Assembly (NCBI GenBank): GCA_033980235.1
Contig: CM067077.1
Location: forward strand, 12,503,797-12,567,796
Direction: 5' to 3'
DNA: 64,000 nucleotides
From: Diadema setosum
Taxonomy: Eukaryota > Echinodermata > Echinoidea > Diadematoida > Diadematidae
Part shown: positions 44,539 to 57,649 of the stretch, piece after piece
How the letters are laid out: every line of letters begins with the position of its first letter
How positions within the stretch are numbered: position 1 is the first letter of the stretch
Made by a program: the position numbers and the translations under genes
Notes under the pieces: generated by a model
The model's input: the letters and a program-made list of their open reading frames with translations, nothing else
Told to the model about the DNA's origin: nothing
Database searches by the model: none

Positions 44539-45004
44539 CATACATGAAGGAAACCAAAGCCAATCAATCACAGCAGGCCAATTTGTTCCCTCATTTGTAT
44601 TCATTATAAGAGTGCTCCTGACAAGAAAACCGTATAATTAAAATGCAAATTCTATAAACCTCCTGTCCACCTTCCCTGATTTCCGTGCTAGCTACCCCAC
44701 TTTCTGTTGCTAAATTTTGATTTCACTGGAAAAGTTCATATCCCTAAAGATGAACTATTGATATAATATGATAATTGTTGCCAGTCTCTACAATGTGCAA
44801 ATTGAATTACTGTTGACTTGGCGGATCGCCATAAAATTTTATAGTCGCTTTAAACTACAGCCATATAAGCAACAACTAAAGCTAAATGGAATCTTTCGCC
44901 TTCGTATGGCTAGTTTTAATGTTGGGAATATGGAACTCTGCACAATCATTCTCACATGGGATTGTGTAATATACTTGCACTATTTTGTATATTCTGTTTG
45001 CTTG

Positions 45005-45034
45005 TTTGTCTTATTATTAATATTTTTATTATTA

Positions 45035-45098
<64 letters not shown>

Positions 45099-45108
45099 CA
45101 TTATCATT
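45005..45108. repeat. (ATT)n microsatellite
   Basis: Long array producing a poly-Leu frame. Confidence 0.95.
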
Positions 45109-45109
45109 T

Positions 45110-47090
45110 TAATATCATTATATGCCCAATAATATGTCTATATGGTTTCAATTGTGAAAAATTAAAGGAGGAAAAAGCAGTCAGAAACCTGAAAACGAGA
45201 CTACAACATATTGAGATAAAGACTGTATCGAACATGTCATCGGATAGAGAGATTATTTTTTTTTCTCTCTCTCTCTCTCTTCTTCGAGGGGTGGAGCAGG
45301 CAACAAGTGTGACGACAAAAACTGCTCGCTACTTCCTCTTCTGACCGACTTAGAGAAGAGATGAATTCTGCGAGAAGGATGAGGCAGGGTCCTTTAGGAT
45401 GCTGACAGGTGTTACCATGGCAACATTCTCCTTTCTTGATGCAGTCCCTGTGACTGAAAAAAAAGAGAGGAATATCTCATTATTCCTCTTCACGCTTCGC
45501 TTAGTAGGCTTGCATTCACCGGCATTCAGCACGGCATGGTTTCAAACTCGTTGCTTATGCGAGGGGGATTTGCAGATTCAGCGATGACATTTTGAGTGAG
45601 AGATGAAAAAAAAAATGCATTGAGGAAAAAAAAAAACAAATAAGACAACGATCTATAAGAAAACAAGAAAAGCGGAGATAGATAAAGAGATATAGCTAGA
45701 GATTGAAAAAAGAGTGAGAAGGAGAGGGAGAGAGAAGGGAGGGGACGGGAAAGGGGGATGAAAGGGAAATCCAGTCATCCGGCGATCGAGGGCAAATTTA
45801 TTTTTAGAAGCTATAATGGTGCTTTTCATTTCTTCCAAATGAACAATAAGTTATCTAGCATATATATTAATAACACATGTCGTATTTTGTTTTATATTTT
45901 CTTCACAGAAATCCATGTAATTACTGAAGCGTTTCGAAATCCTGGAGGAAACTGTATACTCTTCGCTTCCAACTTTTGATAGATGAATCATGTTTTCTCG
46001 AGTTAAAACACAAAATTATGCATTTTGCCGTTTCTATCATTGTCTCAAAAAAAAAAAAAAAGCTTCGAAGAAGCATTACAGTATAAAATTTGGTGTCAAC
46101 GATTCTTCAGCAACTAAATTTGAAGAAGTGAGGTTTATGGAAGAATCATTGATTACTTGTATGTTGTAGATCTGGTTGATTTTTGCAGAATAAAATCACT
46201 CTAAGTTGATGGTAGAAGTTTCATCAACTTCGGACCTAAAAAAAGTAAAAACAAACAAACAAACAAACAACAACAACACACACACACAAACAAACAAAAC
46301 AAACAAAAAAAAATTGATGGCATTATGTATACCATTTCGAAGTTCAGCATGCCGTCGGGAAACATAACAGTGATATTGATAGCAACCCCATAATGCAAAT
46401 GAGATGACGTAATGATGACGTGGACTGATGACGTCTCCTACACACAAATCAAAAGCAAATCTCCTCCTCTTTTGACACTACAATATTTAAAAAAGATAGT
46501 GGGTGAGGGTTCCACAGTTATTGCTAGATTATCTACACCCAATCATGACTATTATCATAATTTTTGTACACAAACCGATGGACTTCTTAGCGGAGGAAAT
46601 CAACATCCAGGCTGATATGCATGTAACATTTTTAGTGCAGTTCCCACCATGGAAATAGATATTATATATCATTAAAAAGTAGGGGGAGGGTATGACACTT
46701 CGATAACGCTCATTTGATTGAGGAGCATAGTTACATTGATGGCATGTAGAGTTGTATTAAGTCCTGGATGGGATACAGATGTATAGTGTTGGTGCTGTAT
46801 GAGCCATGATATAACAAAATGTTTGGTATGCAAAAATTAGGAAGATTGTCTGAATCTTGAATTTACGTCTGAATTTAAGGTCAGCGTAAATAATATGGTG
46901 TAGAATTGCTCAAGCTAGCATTTTTTTTTCTTTTCTACTTTGATAGTTTAATAGTACAATGATAATAATAACGGAGTTGTAGAAAAAGAAGCAACAGCAT
47001 AGCGGTGAAATTTTTATCATTGAATATCACAACAATTTGACGACGTCGTCGCTTGCGGTGATAAAAGGACCTGTTTTTTTTTTTCAATTA
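45110..47090. other. No gene seen
   Basis: AT-rich intergenic DNA with CT and CAAA arrays. Frames are short and low complexity. Confidence 0.5.
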
Positions 47091-47192
47091 TTATGATGAT
47101 TCCGAGGAAGGAGGAGGAAAGATTATGTGAATTAATACAAGCTAGACGTAACCATGACAACGAGAAAAATACTGTTTATCTCACTCCTATCT

Positions 47193-47280
47193 TCCCCCAC
47201 CCCAAACACAATCACACAAACACACACACACACACACGCACACACCATCACACACACCATCACACACATACGCACCGAGG

Positions 47281-47315
<35 letters not shown>
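47193..47315. repeat. (CA)n array
   Basis: Compound CA array with CATCACACA interruptions. The 47093-47461 frame is produced by it. Confidence 0.9.
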
Positions 47316-47316
<1 letters not shown>

Positions 47317-47787
47317 ATATTTAAAATCGATGGCATTCAAATCTGTCCACTTATCATTTTCAATGATGACAATTTGTCTCAATTGTTTGTATTTATATAA
47401 TAATGGGGCAATTACGGTATCCAATCAGAAAATCGAGTGGTCGAAAGCATGTTGCAGTTGATATACTATTTATTTGGGCTTCAAAGCTAGCTTTAAAAAA
47501 AACAAAAACAAAACAAAAACAAAAACAAAAAACACACTTCTGTTCCTCGACATTTCTGTCGAAGTTAAAGCACTCAGTGCCGAGGGAACGGAAATCCTAC
47601 CAAAAGTAACCAAGATAGAAAAATCACGTGAAAATGTGTCCACCACAGTCTATCATTGTAAGAAGGTGATGTATGATTGAATATCATCTCTGGTCTATAT
47701 ATCAGGGAAACAAAAGCGTTTGATACATGCGTTTTTGAGATATTTTGGATAGTGCACGCATAATGTATGTATTAGGCCTGTGAATGT

Positions 47788-47824
<37 letters not shown>

Positions 47825-47840
47825 TATATGTGTGTGTTAG
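47788..47840. repeat. (GT)n microsatellite
   Basis: GT array with a short TTTGTATAT interruption. Confidence 0.9.
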
Positions 47841-47849
47841 TGTGTTAAG

Positions 47850-49260
47850 TTTAAGGTATTCAACATGTCCAGTACGAGATTCATTTAAAACGACAATTGA
47901 AATACGCGAAGAAGACGATCAAGCGGCGACAAAATTTTAAGCTGTCAGACTGCCGCCAAAATTGCGCTGTCCGTGATTTATCACGCCAGCGGATCTAGCC
48001 TAAATGTCAAGGCGATGAGCTCAGTACACTGCGGCCGACATGGAGTTGAAGTGATGTTTGTGAAGGAGGAAAAAAAAATGGGACAGCCATCGGTAGAATC
48101 CTCTCATATCAACGGCACTCATTTCTTCATTAGCAGTGTGGAAGTCACGTGATGAGCTTCTCACTAGGATTTCCAGATTTGCAGTCGAAGGCAGCGAGGT
48201 GCCACAGAGAGACGCCATCAATCACTCTACAAAGCAGTGAGTGACGTAGATCAATTAGTTCTTTTAGTTGAGAAAAGACACCTTTCTCAGAAAGACACAC
48301 CCAATAGACATTTACACGTTTTACATTATTAAGTAGGCCTACTCATACAAACACACACACATACATACACACACACACACATACAAACCTCACTCACTTT
48401 TTTTCTCCATTTTTTATTTTGATTTCATTCGTTGCTGTACATTCCGCTGGAATGTGTGAATAAAATAAATCGATGTTTTTCTTACATGGAAAAACAGCAT
48501 ATAAAATATTTTTTTCTATATAAATAATCAATACATTCGTTCTCCTTTTGTTTCAATCGTCTTTCTCAAAATATGAGACACTCGCTAATAAATCAAAAGA
48601 AACGAAACATTTTAGATCACAAAAATGATTCGTTGGCACGTACATCGCTTTCCTTTGCGTGACACTGCATTTATCATAGCTCTCCACGAGCCAGGCAAGT
48701 TTTACTTTATTATGATAGAATATAGTGTCTCAAAAACATAGGCCTACGTCATACAACTGTATAGGGTATTATTGTTTTTGCGTTTTTGTTGTTTGTTGTT
48801 AAGAATAGATACATCATTTAGCGATCTTCATTAGACAAGAAAAAAAAAAAAACAAAAGAAGTGAAAGCTTTTTTCCTAAGTCGGAAAAGGAAACAATTAT
48901 GTAAACCTTTTAAAATGTTGAATTAAGCATTAGCCACGCATTAACGTCTGACGCGGTAGCGTCGTGTGTACTTAGGAGGGGAAAAACGAAAAAAAAAAAA
49001 AAGAAGAAGAAGAAAGAATGGAGGAAAAAAGAGAAAGGGATGGAATGAAACACTCAGTTACTGTAATTATGATGTTGATTGTATGGCTATACTCAGACTC
49101 GGGCCAAAGCTCCGGTTACGATACATCACATATGTATTCACGAAAAAATGACAAACTATGCAACTATATAGGAAAACATCTGACGCTATTTTTGTGCGAA
49201 GTAAAAAAAAATCGTGGAAACAGTGAGGGCAATAGAATCAATTGACTAAAAAGTTTAAGG
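47850..49260. other. No gene seen; slightly GC-richer at 47.9-48.25 kb
   Basis: The segment around 47900-48240 is somewhat richer in GC, with a 66-codon frame on the - strand (48021-48221). It has no recognised motif and no donor I would trust. Confidence 0.3.
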
Positions 49261-49265
49261 TCAAG

Positions 49266-49307
49266 AACAATAATAATAACAATAACAACAACAACAACAA
49301 CAACCAC

Positions 49308-49339
<32 letters not shown>

Positions 49340-49340
49340 C
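49266..49340. repeat. (AAC/AAT)n microsatellite
   Basis: Compound trinucleotide array. Confidence 0.95.
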
Positions 49341-49903
49341 AACAGTCATAAGTGGTCATACTGTTACTACATTTCAGATATCATGTTAGATTCCGATTTT
49401 TTATACAACGACATATAACAATTCAAACTGAGCTTAAAATCTGATCATTATGGTTTATGATAATAGCGTTCATAATGATTGTTACAAGTCGTTAAACCTT
49501 ATCAACAGAATATGATACTGATTTTGCTTTCATCACCCCTTTATTGGAACCCCCCCCCCTAAAAAAAAAATGTGTATAAATATGCACATTATCTATAAAA
49601 CGGAATGATAACTTAGATTATATTCATATATGTCAAGGTATCATATGTGCTACTATGTATAATCGTGTGTGAAAACTTTCGTATGGGTAAGGGTATATCA
49701 GAGTTCGACAGCCTGTAACAATACAAGGCATAAGATACGGGGGGGGGGGATGGTAGGAATTTCACGCATCGCTTTTTTATCACACGAAAAAGCGATAATT
49801 CACAAGGCCTCTTGTATGATTTCTTCTCGATGGAGACGACATGTGGGAGAGAATAACAATTATTGTATATGCATAATCATATATTATGTATGTAGAAACA
49901 TAT

Positions 49904-50147
49904 GAAGGGTTTGTTTGCAAAAACCGATAAGTCCATTTTTGAAGATTTTGAAGTACGATCTCTGTCATAAAGTACAAAATAATACCTTTTAAATGATATA
50001 TTGGTCACTACATATAAAGCTATATTTTTGAAGATATGGTCAAAAGAAGCAAAATTTTTCTTATTATTCTCTTTATTTGTCTTGACCTTTAATCGCAAAT
50101 ATCTCCATTTGGCAAATATGGACTTATCGGTTTTTGCAAACAAACTC

Positions 50148-50150
<3 letters not shown>
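49904..50150. mobile_element. 247-bp MITE family, copy 2
   Basis: Same orientation and length as the copy at 33674-33920, with TIRs GAAGGGTTTGTTTGCAAAAA and TTTTTGCAAACAAACTCTTC. An AT array begins directly at its right end and ATAT lies at its left, fitting insertion into an AT-rich target. Confidence 0.85.
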
Positions 50151-50183
<33 letters not shown>

Positions 50184-50230
50184 TATATACTTACTTACAG
50201 ACATGCAGACACATACACACACACACACAT

Positions 50231-50281
<51 letters not shown>

Positions 50282-50286
50282 TATAA
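50151..50286. repeat. AT and AC microsatellite cluster
   Basis: AT arrays at both sides of an AC array, next to the MITE end. Frames crossing it are spurious. Confidence 0.9.
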
Positions 50287-51024
50287 ACATACACGATAAA
50301 AAAGATATGAAAAAAAAAGAAAAAATGAAAAGAGCCTCTACAGACGTAAATCATGACCTTTTCTATACCGTCGCTACTCGAACTTATCTGTGCTTGGATG
50401 TGTCACCATCATCAAGAGTCGCTGATTGTACGCAATTTGACGAAGCAGCAGAGGAAAGAGCGGAAACCATTGTGCATATCTTTTCATACAATTTCCCCCG
50501 CCGCGAAGAATGTCAGCAATTACAATGCTGTCCATACTCACTTTCAAGCATTTGCCTCGGCATCATCTTCTCTTCGTTCTGAAGTTTGTTTGTGTTTTTT
50601 TTTTCTCCTCCGATTATGTCATTTTATTTAATTGTAAATTCAGCTAATATTTGGCTGAAGCAATGCTGCACGCGACTGTCTGCGATTCTATAAGGACAGC
50701 ATCTATCCCTGTGAAGACGGCGATCACTGTCATCTTTGGAAAAATATTCTAGTGCCATCAGAACGATAACGTGAACAAATGGTGAAACCGAATCATCTCT
50801 CAACTTTTTTTAGTGTATTTTTAACGCTCTCATTAAACTCTGCCGTCTCCTCAGAGCATGTTTTAATTTATTCATTTTCTTCTGTACAGGAAAATTTAAT
50901 CACGTCTTTGTTAAACATGTAATATTGAAGCAAAATTAGAATATCAGTCTCGCATTCCCGAAGAAAGATTTCTGTTCGCACATTGATTGCTACTTTCGAG
51001 TGTCCATATATCGCACCGAAGCTT

Positions 51025-51285
51025 TATTCATCCGCGCGTCGCCCCGTTTCGCGCGCGTTGGAATAAGTGACGGTCGGCGAATCGCAGACGGACGAGTTCA
51101 GCGTCCGTGGCACTTCGGGTGACAAGCACGTCGGGCGAGCAGTCGGCGTAAAATCTCACGCGCGGCACACTTTCTCATAATTGCTGCTGCACATTGGCGG
51201 AATAAGATCAACAAGCTCTCGTAGCGCCCAGACCGACGCCATCTCTTCTGTCGCATGGCACGTCGTACGTCCACCCTCCCTTTCC
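51025..51285 (+). promoter_or_regulatory. CpG-rich region, possible promoter
   Basis: CpG is dense here (CCGCGCGTCGCC, TTTCGCGCGCGTTGG, GGTCGGCGAATCGCAGACGG) compared with AT-rich flanks. It lies about 400 bases upstream of a first-exon-like frame on the + strand. No TATA box is seen. The promoter role is inference. Confidence 0.3.
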
Positions 51286-51670
51286 CCTCGTTTCAAACTT
51301 CGAGGTGAAATAACAAACCATTAGTAATCTGCTTGATAGCAGCGCGTTGAAATGGCATGAGCTGCGAAAAAAGCCCCGTTATTTTTAGGCGCAGGGTATA
51401 TTGCATTTACCCATTGGATTGGCAGGACGCTTTCGAGGATGATGTCAGTTCAGTTTGAATCTTGCATTTAACAATGTTGTTCAGGAAATTGTTTACGTAC
51501 TACCTCCACCACGTTCTGCGATCTATGGAAGAAGGTGAAACACTGGGAGATTAAAAAAAAGCAACAACAAAAATAGCAAAATACCTGCTGAGGAACGAAA
51601 AGGAAAATTTCCAGGACATGAGAGATACGGCCATTAGAGTTGTATGATTTGATCGGCCTGCAGTACGGAC

Positions 51671-52415
51671 ATGCGATTTGGAAGATGGACTATCAAGTAC
51701 TCCAGAGGACTGGACACATGTTTGAGCTTCTTCACATCTTCACTTGATGTGGACATGGAACGTGCAAACAGGGCTTCACAACGTGCAAGCAGAATTTTCC
51801 ACGTGCCTCTGCATAAGCCTACTGTGCTCTACTCCAAGTTTCCGCTCACCACTTCGCCAGGAGCGTGGAAAGGCAAACAACAAGTTTTGACAGTTTTGGT
51901 CGCGTGTGACTGGGATTACAGTCCGGGGATCTTTACAATAGTGATCTACGTTGCCCCTGTTCTAGTGTCATATTTTGAGGATGGGTTGTTCGAAAGCATG
52001 TCGCTGACGTCTGCCGTGACCGCACTGACTGACACACACCCGGCACTTCCGTCTACGAAGCCAGTCAAAAAGTCTTCGCATTCGGACGCATCGCTTCTAC
52101 CGCCAATGTACCTTAACACCACCACGCCCTTCCCAACCACACCCAGCCACACCCATCTGCCCGGCGCACCCTCCCTAAATGGATCCCATCCCCTGCCGCC
52201 TCACCCTACGCCGCTGGCTCTCGGGCAAACGAACGACACGGAATTCTACCTCCACAACGAAACGTCGACCGTGTCGGGATTTGCAAATTCCACGCAGGAT
52301 GGAAATCCGGCTATTATTACGTCACTGGTGACGTCATTGGTTACCAATGAGACGCGAACGGGTAACCTGAGTGATGTGGGAACACCAGAACAGGCAGCGG
52401 GTGACACGAATACAG
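51671..52415 (+). CDS. Possible first coding exon, N-glycosylated extracellular segment
   Basis: The frame stays open for 248 codons to ACACGAATACAG before GTAAAT, a good donor leaving phase 1. It reads on to a stop at 52438 if unspliced. Residues about 84-102 (SPGIFTIVIYVAPVLVSYF) are hydrophobic and could be a signal anchor. The rest is rich in Thr, Ser and Pro, with seven N-glycosylation sequons (NTT, NGS, NDT, NET, NST, NET, NLS). It looks like a mucin-like ectodomain or the long N-terminus of a receptor. An in-frame Met at 51998 is an alternative start. I found no following exon in the window and do not recognise the family. Confidence 0.4.
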
Positions 52416-52439
52416 GTAAATCCTTCTTGAATCAATAAC

Positions 52440-53400
52440 ACACCCTTCGGAAAACAAGGTGCCTTTCGCTAACCACCTTTTCGTTTTCCTTGAATAATGC
52501 ATGCAATGGCTGTGTGTTTAGCAATTATAAGTACTTTAGTCCACATAAAATAAAGGCTGCGAATGCATGCACGACAACTGCTTTACCAGCAGTACGCACA
52601 AAGGCAATGCAGATAGTTCCTTTTCGAGACGTTTCAAACGTCTCGTCTAAATGAAAACGACAGTAATCAAATCAATCCTGAGGTTACGGTAAATAGAATT
52701 AGCGGCGGTTGTTATGTACGTTTCACCCTGACATCCCATACAGTGTCGCTTTAACATAGCGAGAGACAGGGTCAATACATGTGTGAAAATATTCATTCAA
52801 TTTGACCAATATTTTCATTTCATGCGGCGAAAAAAAAAAAGACAATCAAATAAACGTACAAACACAAGCAAAGGAATTATAAAGGCAGTTGTTACAGACG
52901 ACAGACACTATCCTGGATTTCTGCATGCAACGCTTCTTTCTAAAACTTATAGATACCTGGTACGATATAGGCCTACCTTGTCAGCCCTCACTAGTCTTGT
53001 TGTTCTAACTTAAACCGACTTTTCTTTTGTGAGCGTATTAGTTAACCCTATGTATTAACTTGGCAGTTGTGTCTTTATAGAGAAATGAAGATCAGAGTAT
53101 TGCTAGCTACCTTTCTCTTCGTATGAGCTAAATCGACACAATGCTCTATAATTATAATTCATTTCGTTTAGACGTACTTGGATCAAAGATGATTTATAGG
53201 GTTTATACGCTGCTGAAGTAATGTGCACAGTTGAACTTGTTTTAATGGTGTGGTTGTGATGTGAAAATGATTAAACCTTTTACAAGTCATATTTACTGTT
53301 TGCAAAATGCTCCCATACAATTTTTTTTTCTCTGTCTCTTTCTCTCTCGCCTGTTTCCATCACGGCGACAATCTTGCCCATCTTATTTCAATGTATTTGA
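52440..53400. other. No gene seen; possible intron
   Basis: AT-rich DNA that would be intron 1 if the 51671-52415 exon is real. It contains a short GAGACGTTTCAAACGTCTC palindrome at about 52626-52644. Confidence 0.4.
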
Positions 53401-53405
53401 ACATA

Positions 53406-54474
53406 TCATATGTGACCATGCATCGCAAAACGAACAAAAAGTCGCACACAGTGATTATGGTATTGTGTGAGGACTTAAAATAGGTGAAATGGGTCAACCT
53501 TGCCAATCTTGAGTTTTTTACATTGTCTGAAAGAGCAAGTCTCCTTCTATATCATGTTAAATTTGGGAATCGTAAAACAAACAGGAAACTGTGTTTTTAG
53601 CAGTTTTTCTCAACACTTTTTTGTAGAATAGTGTGATTAGGATGTGTCTCATAGAATCCCATTTTCATTTCTTAAAAACCCTGTACACACTCTTCACTTT
53701 CAGCTCTAATAACTTTAGAAATGATGATGCTGCTGCTTTGAAAGTTGGCATTGATCATGAATAGAATGTGCCAATAAAGCAAGCTTATAGTTTCAGCTTA
53801 ATCTGCAATCCCTTCATTGTTATTGCTCCGGTCGTTAACATCCTCTTTTTTGTCCCATTCGTCGCACGGCTAGCGCGGCTTGATAAAGATTAAAGGGGAA
53901 GGCTAGTAACTGATCAGTGGGAATCAGTGGAAATGCTGGGAGATGATTGTTCCAATCCTTATGGGATTCATTCAAGAGTTCATTGTATATCTATTGTTGT
54001 GTGAAAATGATTTGCTTCAGAACGGTCTCATATTCAAGTAATGTGCAGATTAATGCTCCGTCACTGACCAGGGACGCTAACCTGGAAGCATTAAACTGCA
54101 CATTACTTGAATATGAGACCATTCTGAAGCAAATCATTTTCACACAACAATAGATATACAATGAACTCTTGAATGAATCCCATAAGGGTTGGAACAATCA
54201 TCTCCCAGCATTTCCACTGATTCCCACTGATCAGTTACTAGCCTTCCCCTTTAAGTGCTTGAATAGACCCTTTACTTCAGAACCGCTTTTCTCAGTTTAC
54301 ACATTTTAAGAGTGTGAGCTTTCTTTCCAATATTTACATAGGTTAAGAGAGTCGATTTGAATTAAGTTATACATCATTTTAAAGCTTAGAGTCTGCTCTT
54401 TCAGAATCTGCCCTTAACTAAAAATCCATGTGTGGCGACTTTTTGTTGGTTTTGTGATGCAGGGTAACATATAT
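53406..54474. mobile_element. Non-autonomous TIR element, copy 2, interrupted
   Basis: The same family as 7188-7886, with left end CATATGTGACCATGCATCGC and right end GATGCAGGGTAACATATAT. A 357-bp foldback element is nested at 53894-54250. When that insertion is removed the two copies align through the interior. Confidence 0.8.
53894..54250. mobile_element. TTAA foldback element nested in older repeat
   Basis: Begins AGGGGAAGGCTAGTAACTGA and ends with the inverted sequence TCAGTTACTAGCCTTCCCCT. Most of the 357 bp is one near-perfect palindrome with a short centre (about 54056-54088). TTAA flanks it on both sides (53890-53893, 54251-54254). The older repeat's other copy has a single TTAA at this place (GATTAAGCGCTT). 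Two nearly identical frames on opposite strands result from the palindrome. Confidence 0.9.
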
Positions 54475-54784
54475 AGGCCTAACCCCCGTGTATCCTCTGC
54501 ATTCATTCACGTTCTTTGAAGCCAGATTGGGTAATAATCCTAATTAAGCAAACGGAAAAGAATGTACCAGTCTATATCGCACAACAATATGAAATCAGAT
54601 GTATCTCTTGACATACTGCTAGAACGTTGAAATAATGGCTCCGTCCCTACCGAAGACATTCTTCAGATCACTTAATAATCCACATGAATGCGGGCCTGCA
54701 CAATAGCTGTCGAGGTACCTAAAATATTACCGTAAACAAGTAATTTTTTTATATTTTTCCGCTCAGTTTCATTTCATTCACATG

Positions 54785-54826
<42 letters not shown>

Positions 54827-54862
54827 AGGAGGGAGAGAGAGAGAGAGAGGGAGAGAGATTAA
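54785..54862. repeat. (GA)n microsatellite
   Basis: Long GA array with a GGGGAGGAGG interruption. Confidence 0.95.
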
Positions 54863-55758
54863 AGGAAGTGCGCTCACTCTTTGTACTTCCTTTCATGTAC
54901 GAATATGAATAGACGTGACATTTAAAATGTCACTCCGAGGATTTTGGTGGGTTTTTTTTTTTTTTTTTTTGCTTTCTTTCTTTAGCTGTCCCTCATTGGG
55001 ATGCGGCTTTTTGCGAGCATATTCAGCAAGAATAGAGACTGTACGAGACAAGTAAAGAGAGAGAGATGGATAATGCATAAACATACACAACTTGAGACTA
55101 ACGGTGCCTGGTAGGGGCACACACACACACACTCTCTTCCTCACTCACTCACTCACTCACTTGCAAACTATCCTTGACGTCTCTCTAACTTTATGATTAC
55201 CCCAACGTCTCTTTTATATAACCATATCATATGAATACAGTGTGCTATAATCGTTTCCATTTGCTGAAAGCCAAACCTTACCACGTGTAAATCTGAATAT
55301 AAAATAATCATGCATTTGCATAAATAATTAGTGATAGGCCTATGTATGTTATATATAATTAGAATATCATTTATATTTACACATAACATGTGTTTGTATA
55401 TTTGTATATTTGTTTGTTTACTTATTCTCCAATCTCACATTGAAAAAAAAAAAAACCTGAAAAATACAAAGATTATGCATGAATTAAAGACAGATTACAA
55501 AATGTGTATACACGCCGTAGGTATACATGTAAACATATATTCATATGTGATACGGCATCAACTCACGCGTTTATTTTGATGTGAAAAGTTGCATATCAAT
55601 GTTGCATAGCTAGCTGAATGCAGGGAGTAACCACGCATGCGTGTGTACAACTATTAATATACAAATTATACAGATGGTAACATCTCCAAAGACAGTGTTT
55701 TCTTTAAAAAGGAAATCCATCCCCAAAATAAACAAACTTCAAAAGTAAGAGAAAAATA

Positions 55759-56004
55759 AAGAGTTTGTTTGCAAAAACCGATAAGTCCACATTTGCGAAA
55801 TGGAGATATTTGCGATTAAAGGTCAAGAAAAATAAAGAGAATAATAAGAAAATTTTTGCATCTTTTGACCATAACTTCAAAAATGTACCTTTATTATGTA
55901 GTGACCAATATATCATTTAAAAGGTATAATTTGTACTTAATGACAGAGACCGTACTTCAAAATCTTCTAAAATGGACTTATCGGTTTTTGCGAACAAACT
56001 CTTC
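55759..56004. mobile_element. 247-bp MITE family, copy 3 (inverted)
   Basis: Opposite orientation to the copies at 33.7 and 49.9 kb and 246 bp long, with ends AAGAGTTTGTTTGCAAAAAC and TTTTTGCGAACAAACTCTTC. The interior is clearly the same family. Confidence 0.85.
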
Positions 56005-56019
56005 AAATATTCCCTACAA

Positions 56020-57640
56020 CGATACAAAAATGACAAAAATCGGACAAGAAATAAGAAAAATAATTTAATACTACATTTTGAAATTTCACATTTTTTCTTG
56101 GAAAACGTTTCTTGACCAGTCCTTATGAATATTCATATGTTCCAATACAAAGATATATTAGAGTTAACACTTGCTCCTTTTCTTTCTTTTTTTTTTAAAT
56201 AATTTTGGGGTAGGTACATCATTGTACATGGCAAGTTTTATATATCAAGGCAGCTGAAACTAATGTGAGATCTTTATCATTTCTTTATATGAAATGAATG
56301 ACAAATTGTGAGTGCATGACATGGTACATCGATGCTGCACACTAGTAATATACGTATCATACACCTTGTACATATAAACCTACATCACTGTTATTGCTTA
56401 TCAGCATAATCATTAACCTGTATACATCAAATTTAAGTCAATCAAGCTGGAGGAGATAATCACTTTCTCTCATAGTCGCGTAACAACTCAGTGGTGACGC
56501 TTTTTCTCAAGAGAATGCAATCAAGCTTTCCGGCCTTTTAAGAGAGAAAGTCTCTGAAACACATCATCTTTATCAAAACACTGAACAGCAAACTAAGTGC
56601 GCCTTTCCTAGAGAGAAAGGTAACACTCGATATCAACTGTTGACGTTCCTGCTATGATTTCTGGCAATCTGAATAAAAACCATCAGAACTTTGAGGCAAA
56701 ATTTCTCCTTTCGCCGGGACTGGCTGTGACATCATAAATACTTTATGTAAGAGGGAAGCCGTCGCTGTACATGCAAAGGAGCGGGTTATTTTCCGTCGAC
56801 GCGCGCTTTGTGTGCGCTAAGAATAGAACGTGTGTCAATACACTCTCTTGAACCAAATCAATGTAAAGCGTCTAAATCTGTCGTCTGCAGCCATTCCCTT
56901 GAGCGATGTATGTATCATAAACAGCTGCGGAAGTACGGGGAGCTTGATGGATGAAGACATTGTAATTATGTATCATGCCAAGACTTAAACTGCAAGTACG
57001 GCTGCGATGCAATTGTTCCTCTATCTGATTTGACCTCGGGTTATAGAATGCCCATTAATTTGAATAGCAGTGCCCATAGCAGACGATCGATTGCAGTGAT
57101 ATCATGTATGTGACACAAAAGTCGATGCAATTTATGTCCTTTTACTTCAAATTAGCCTGCGTTTGAAACATGAGCTTTGATAGTTGTCAGAGTACATAAA
57201 ATTGTCCGTCCAAAGTTTTTTTTTTCTATGTTTGTTTTTTTCTTTCTTTCCTTTTTTAACCCGTTCCATACTGAATTCTGAAATTTCCAACAGACTTAAT
57301 ACACAGGTCACCAGGTTCCCACACGGAACGGGTCAAGAATGCGACCATGCGATTTCAGAGGTGACACTCAAGAACATGAAGAATACTGTAACTATTTTCC
57401 GGCGTTTTCACTTCAAAAACATGTCTGTCCTTGTTTGAGAAAAACGTCAGTGGACAAAGAAGGAGGCGTTTCAAAGGAAAAGGAAATATTCAAAATAGAA
57501 GACAGAAAGGGGAAAAAACAGAGAGAGAGAGAGAGAGAGATACATACATACTGTACATATATACAAAAAGGAAATGCCTTGTCAGTTTGTCAGTCGTCTG
57601 CGATGCATGGATCTTTACGGTATGCCAATACTTTGTATAC
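56020..57640. other. No gene seen
   Basis: Intergenic DNA. A CpG-richer patch lies near 56780-56820. The frame at 57184-57438 follows a pyrimidine tract and TTCCAACAG, but no recognised protein or downstream exon supports it. Confidence 0.35.
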
Positions 57641-57649
57641 AAACTTCTT

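Noticed and set aside
23140..50290. CRISPR-like arrays
   Set aside because: All short regular repeats seen are microsatellites without unique spacers, and the genome is eukaryotic.
53947..54197. Two nearly identical 68-residue proteins on opposite strands
   Set aside because: This is a by-product of a near-perfect palindrome in a TTAA-flanked foldback element; there is no family match or independent coding signal.
57184..57438. Exon after a pyrimidine tract and TTCCAACAG
   Set aside because: A single weak acceptor, no recognised peptide and no partner exons.
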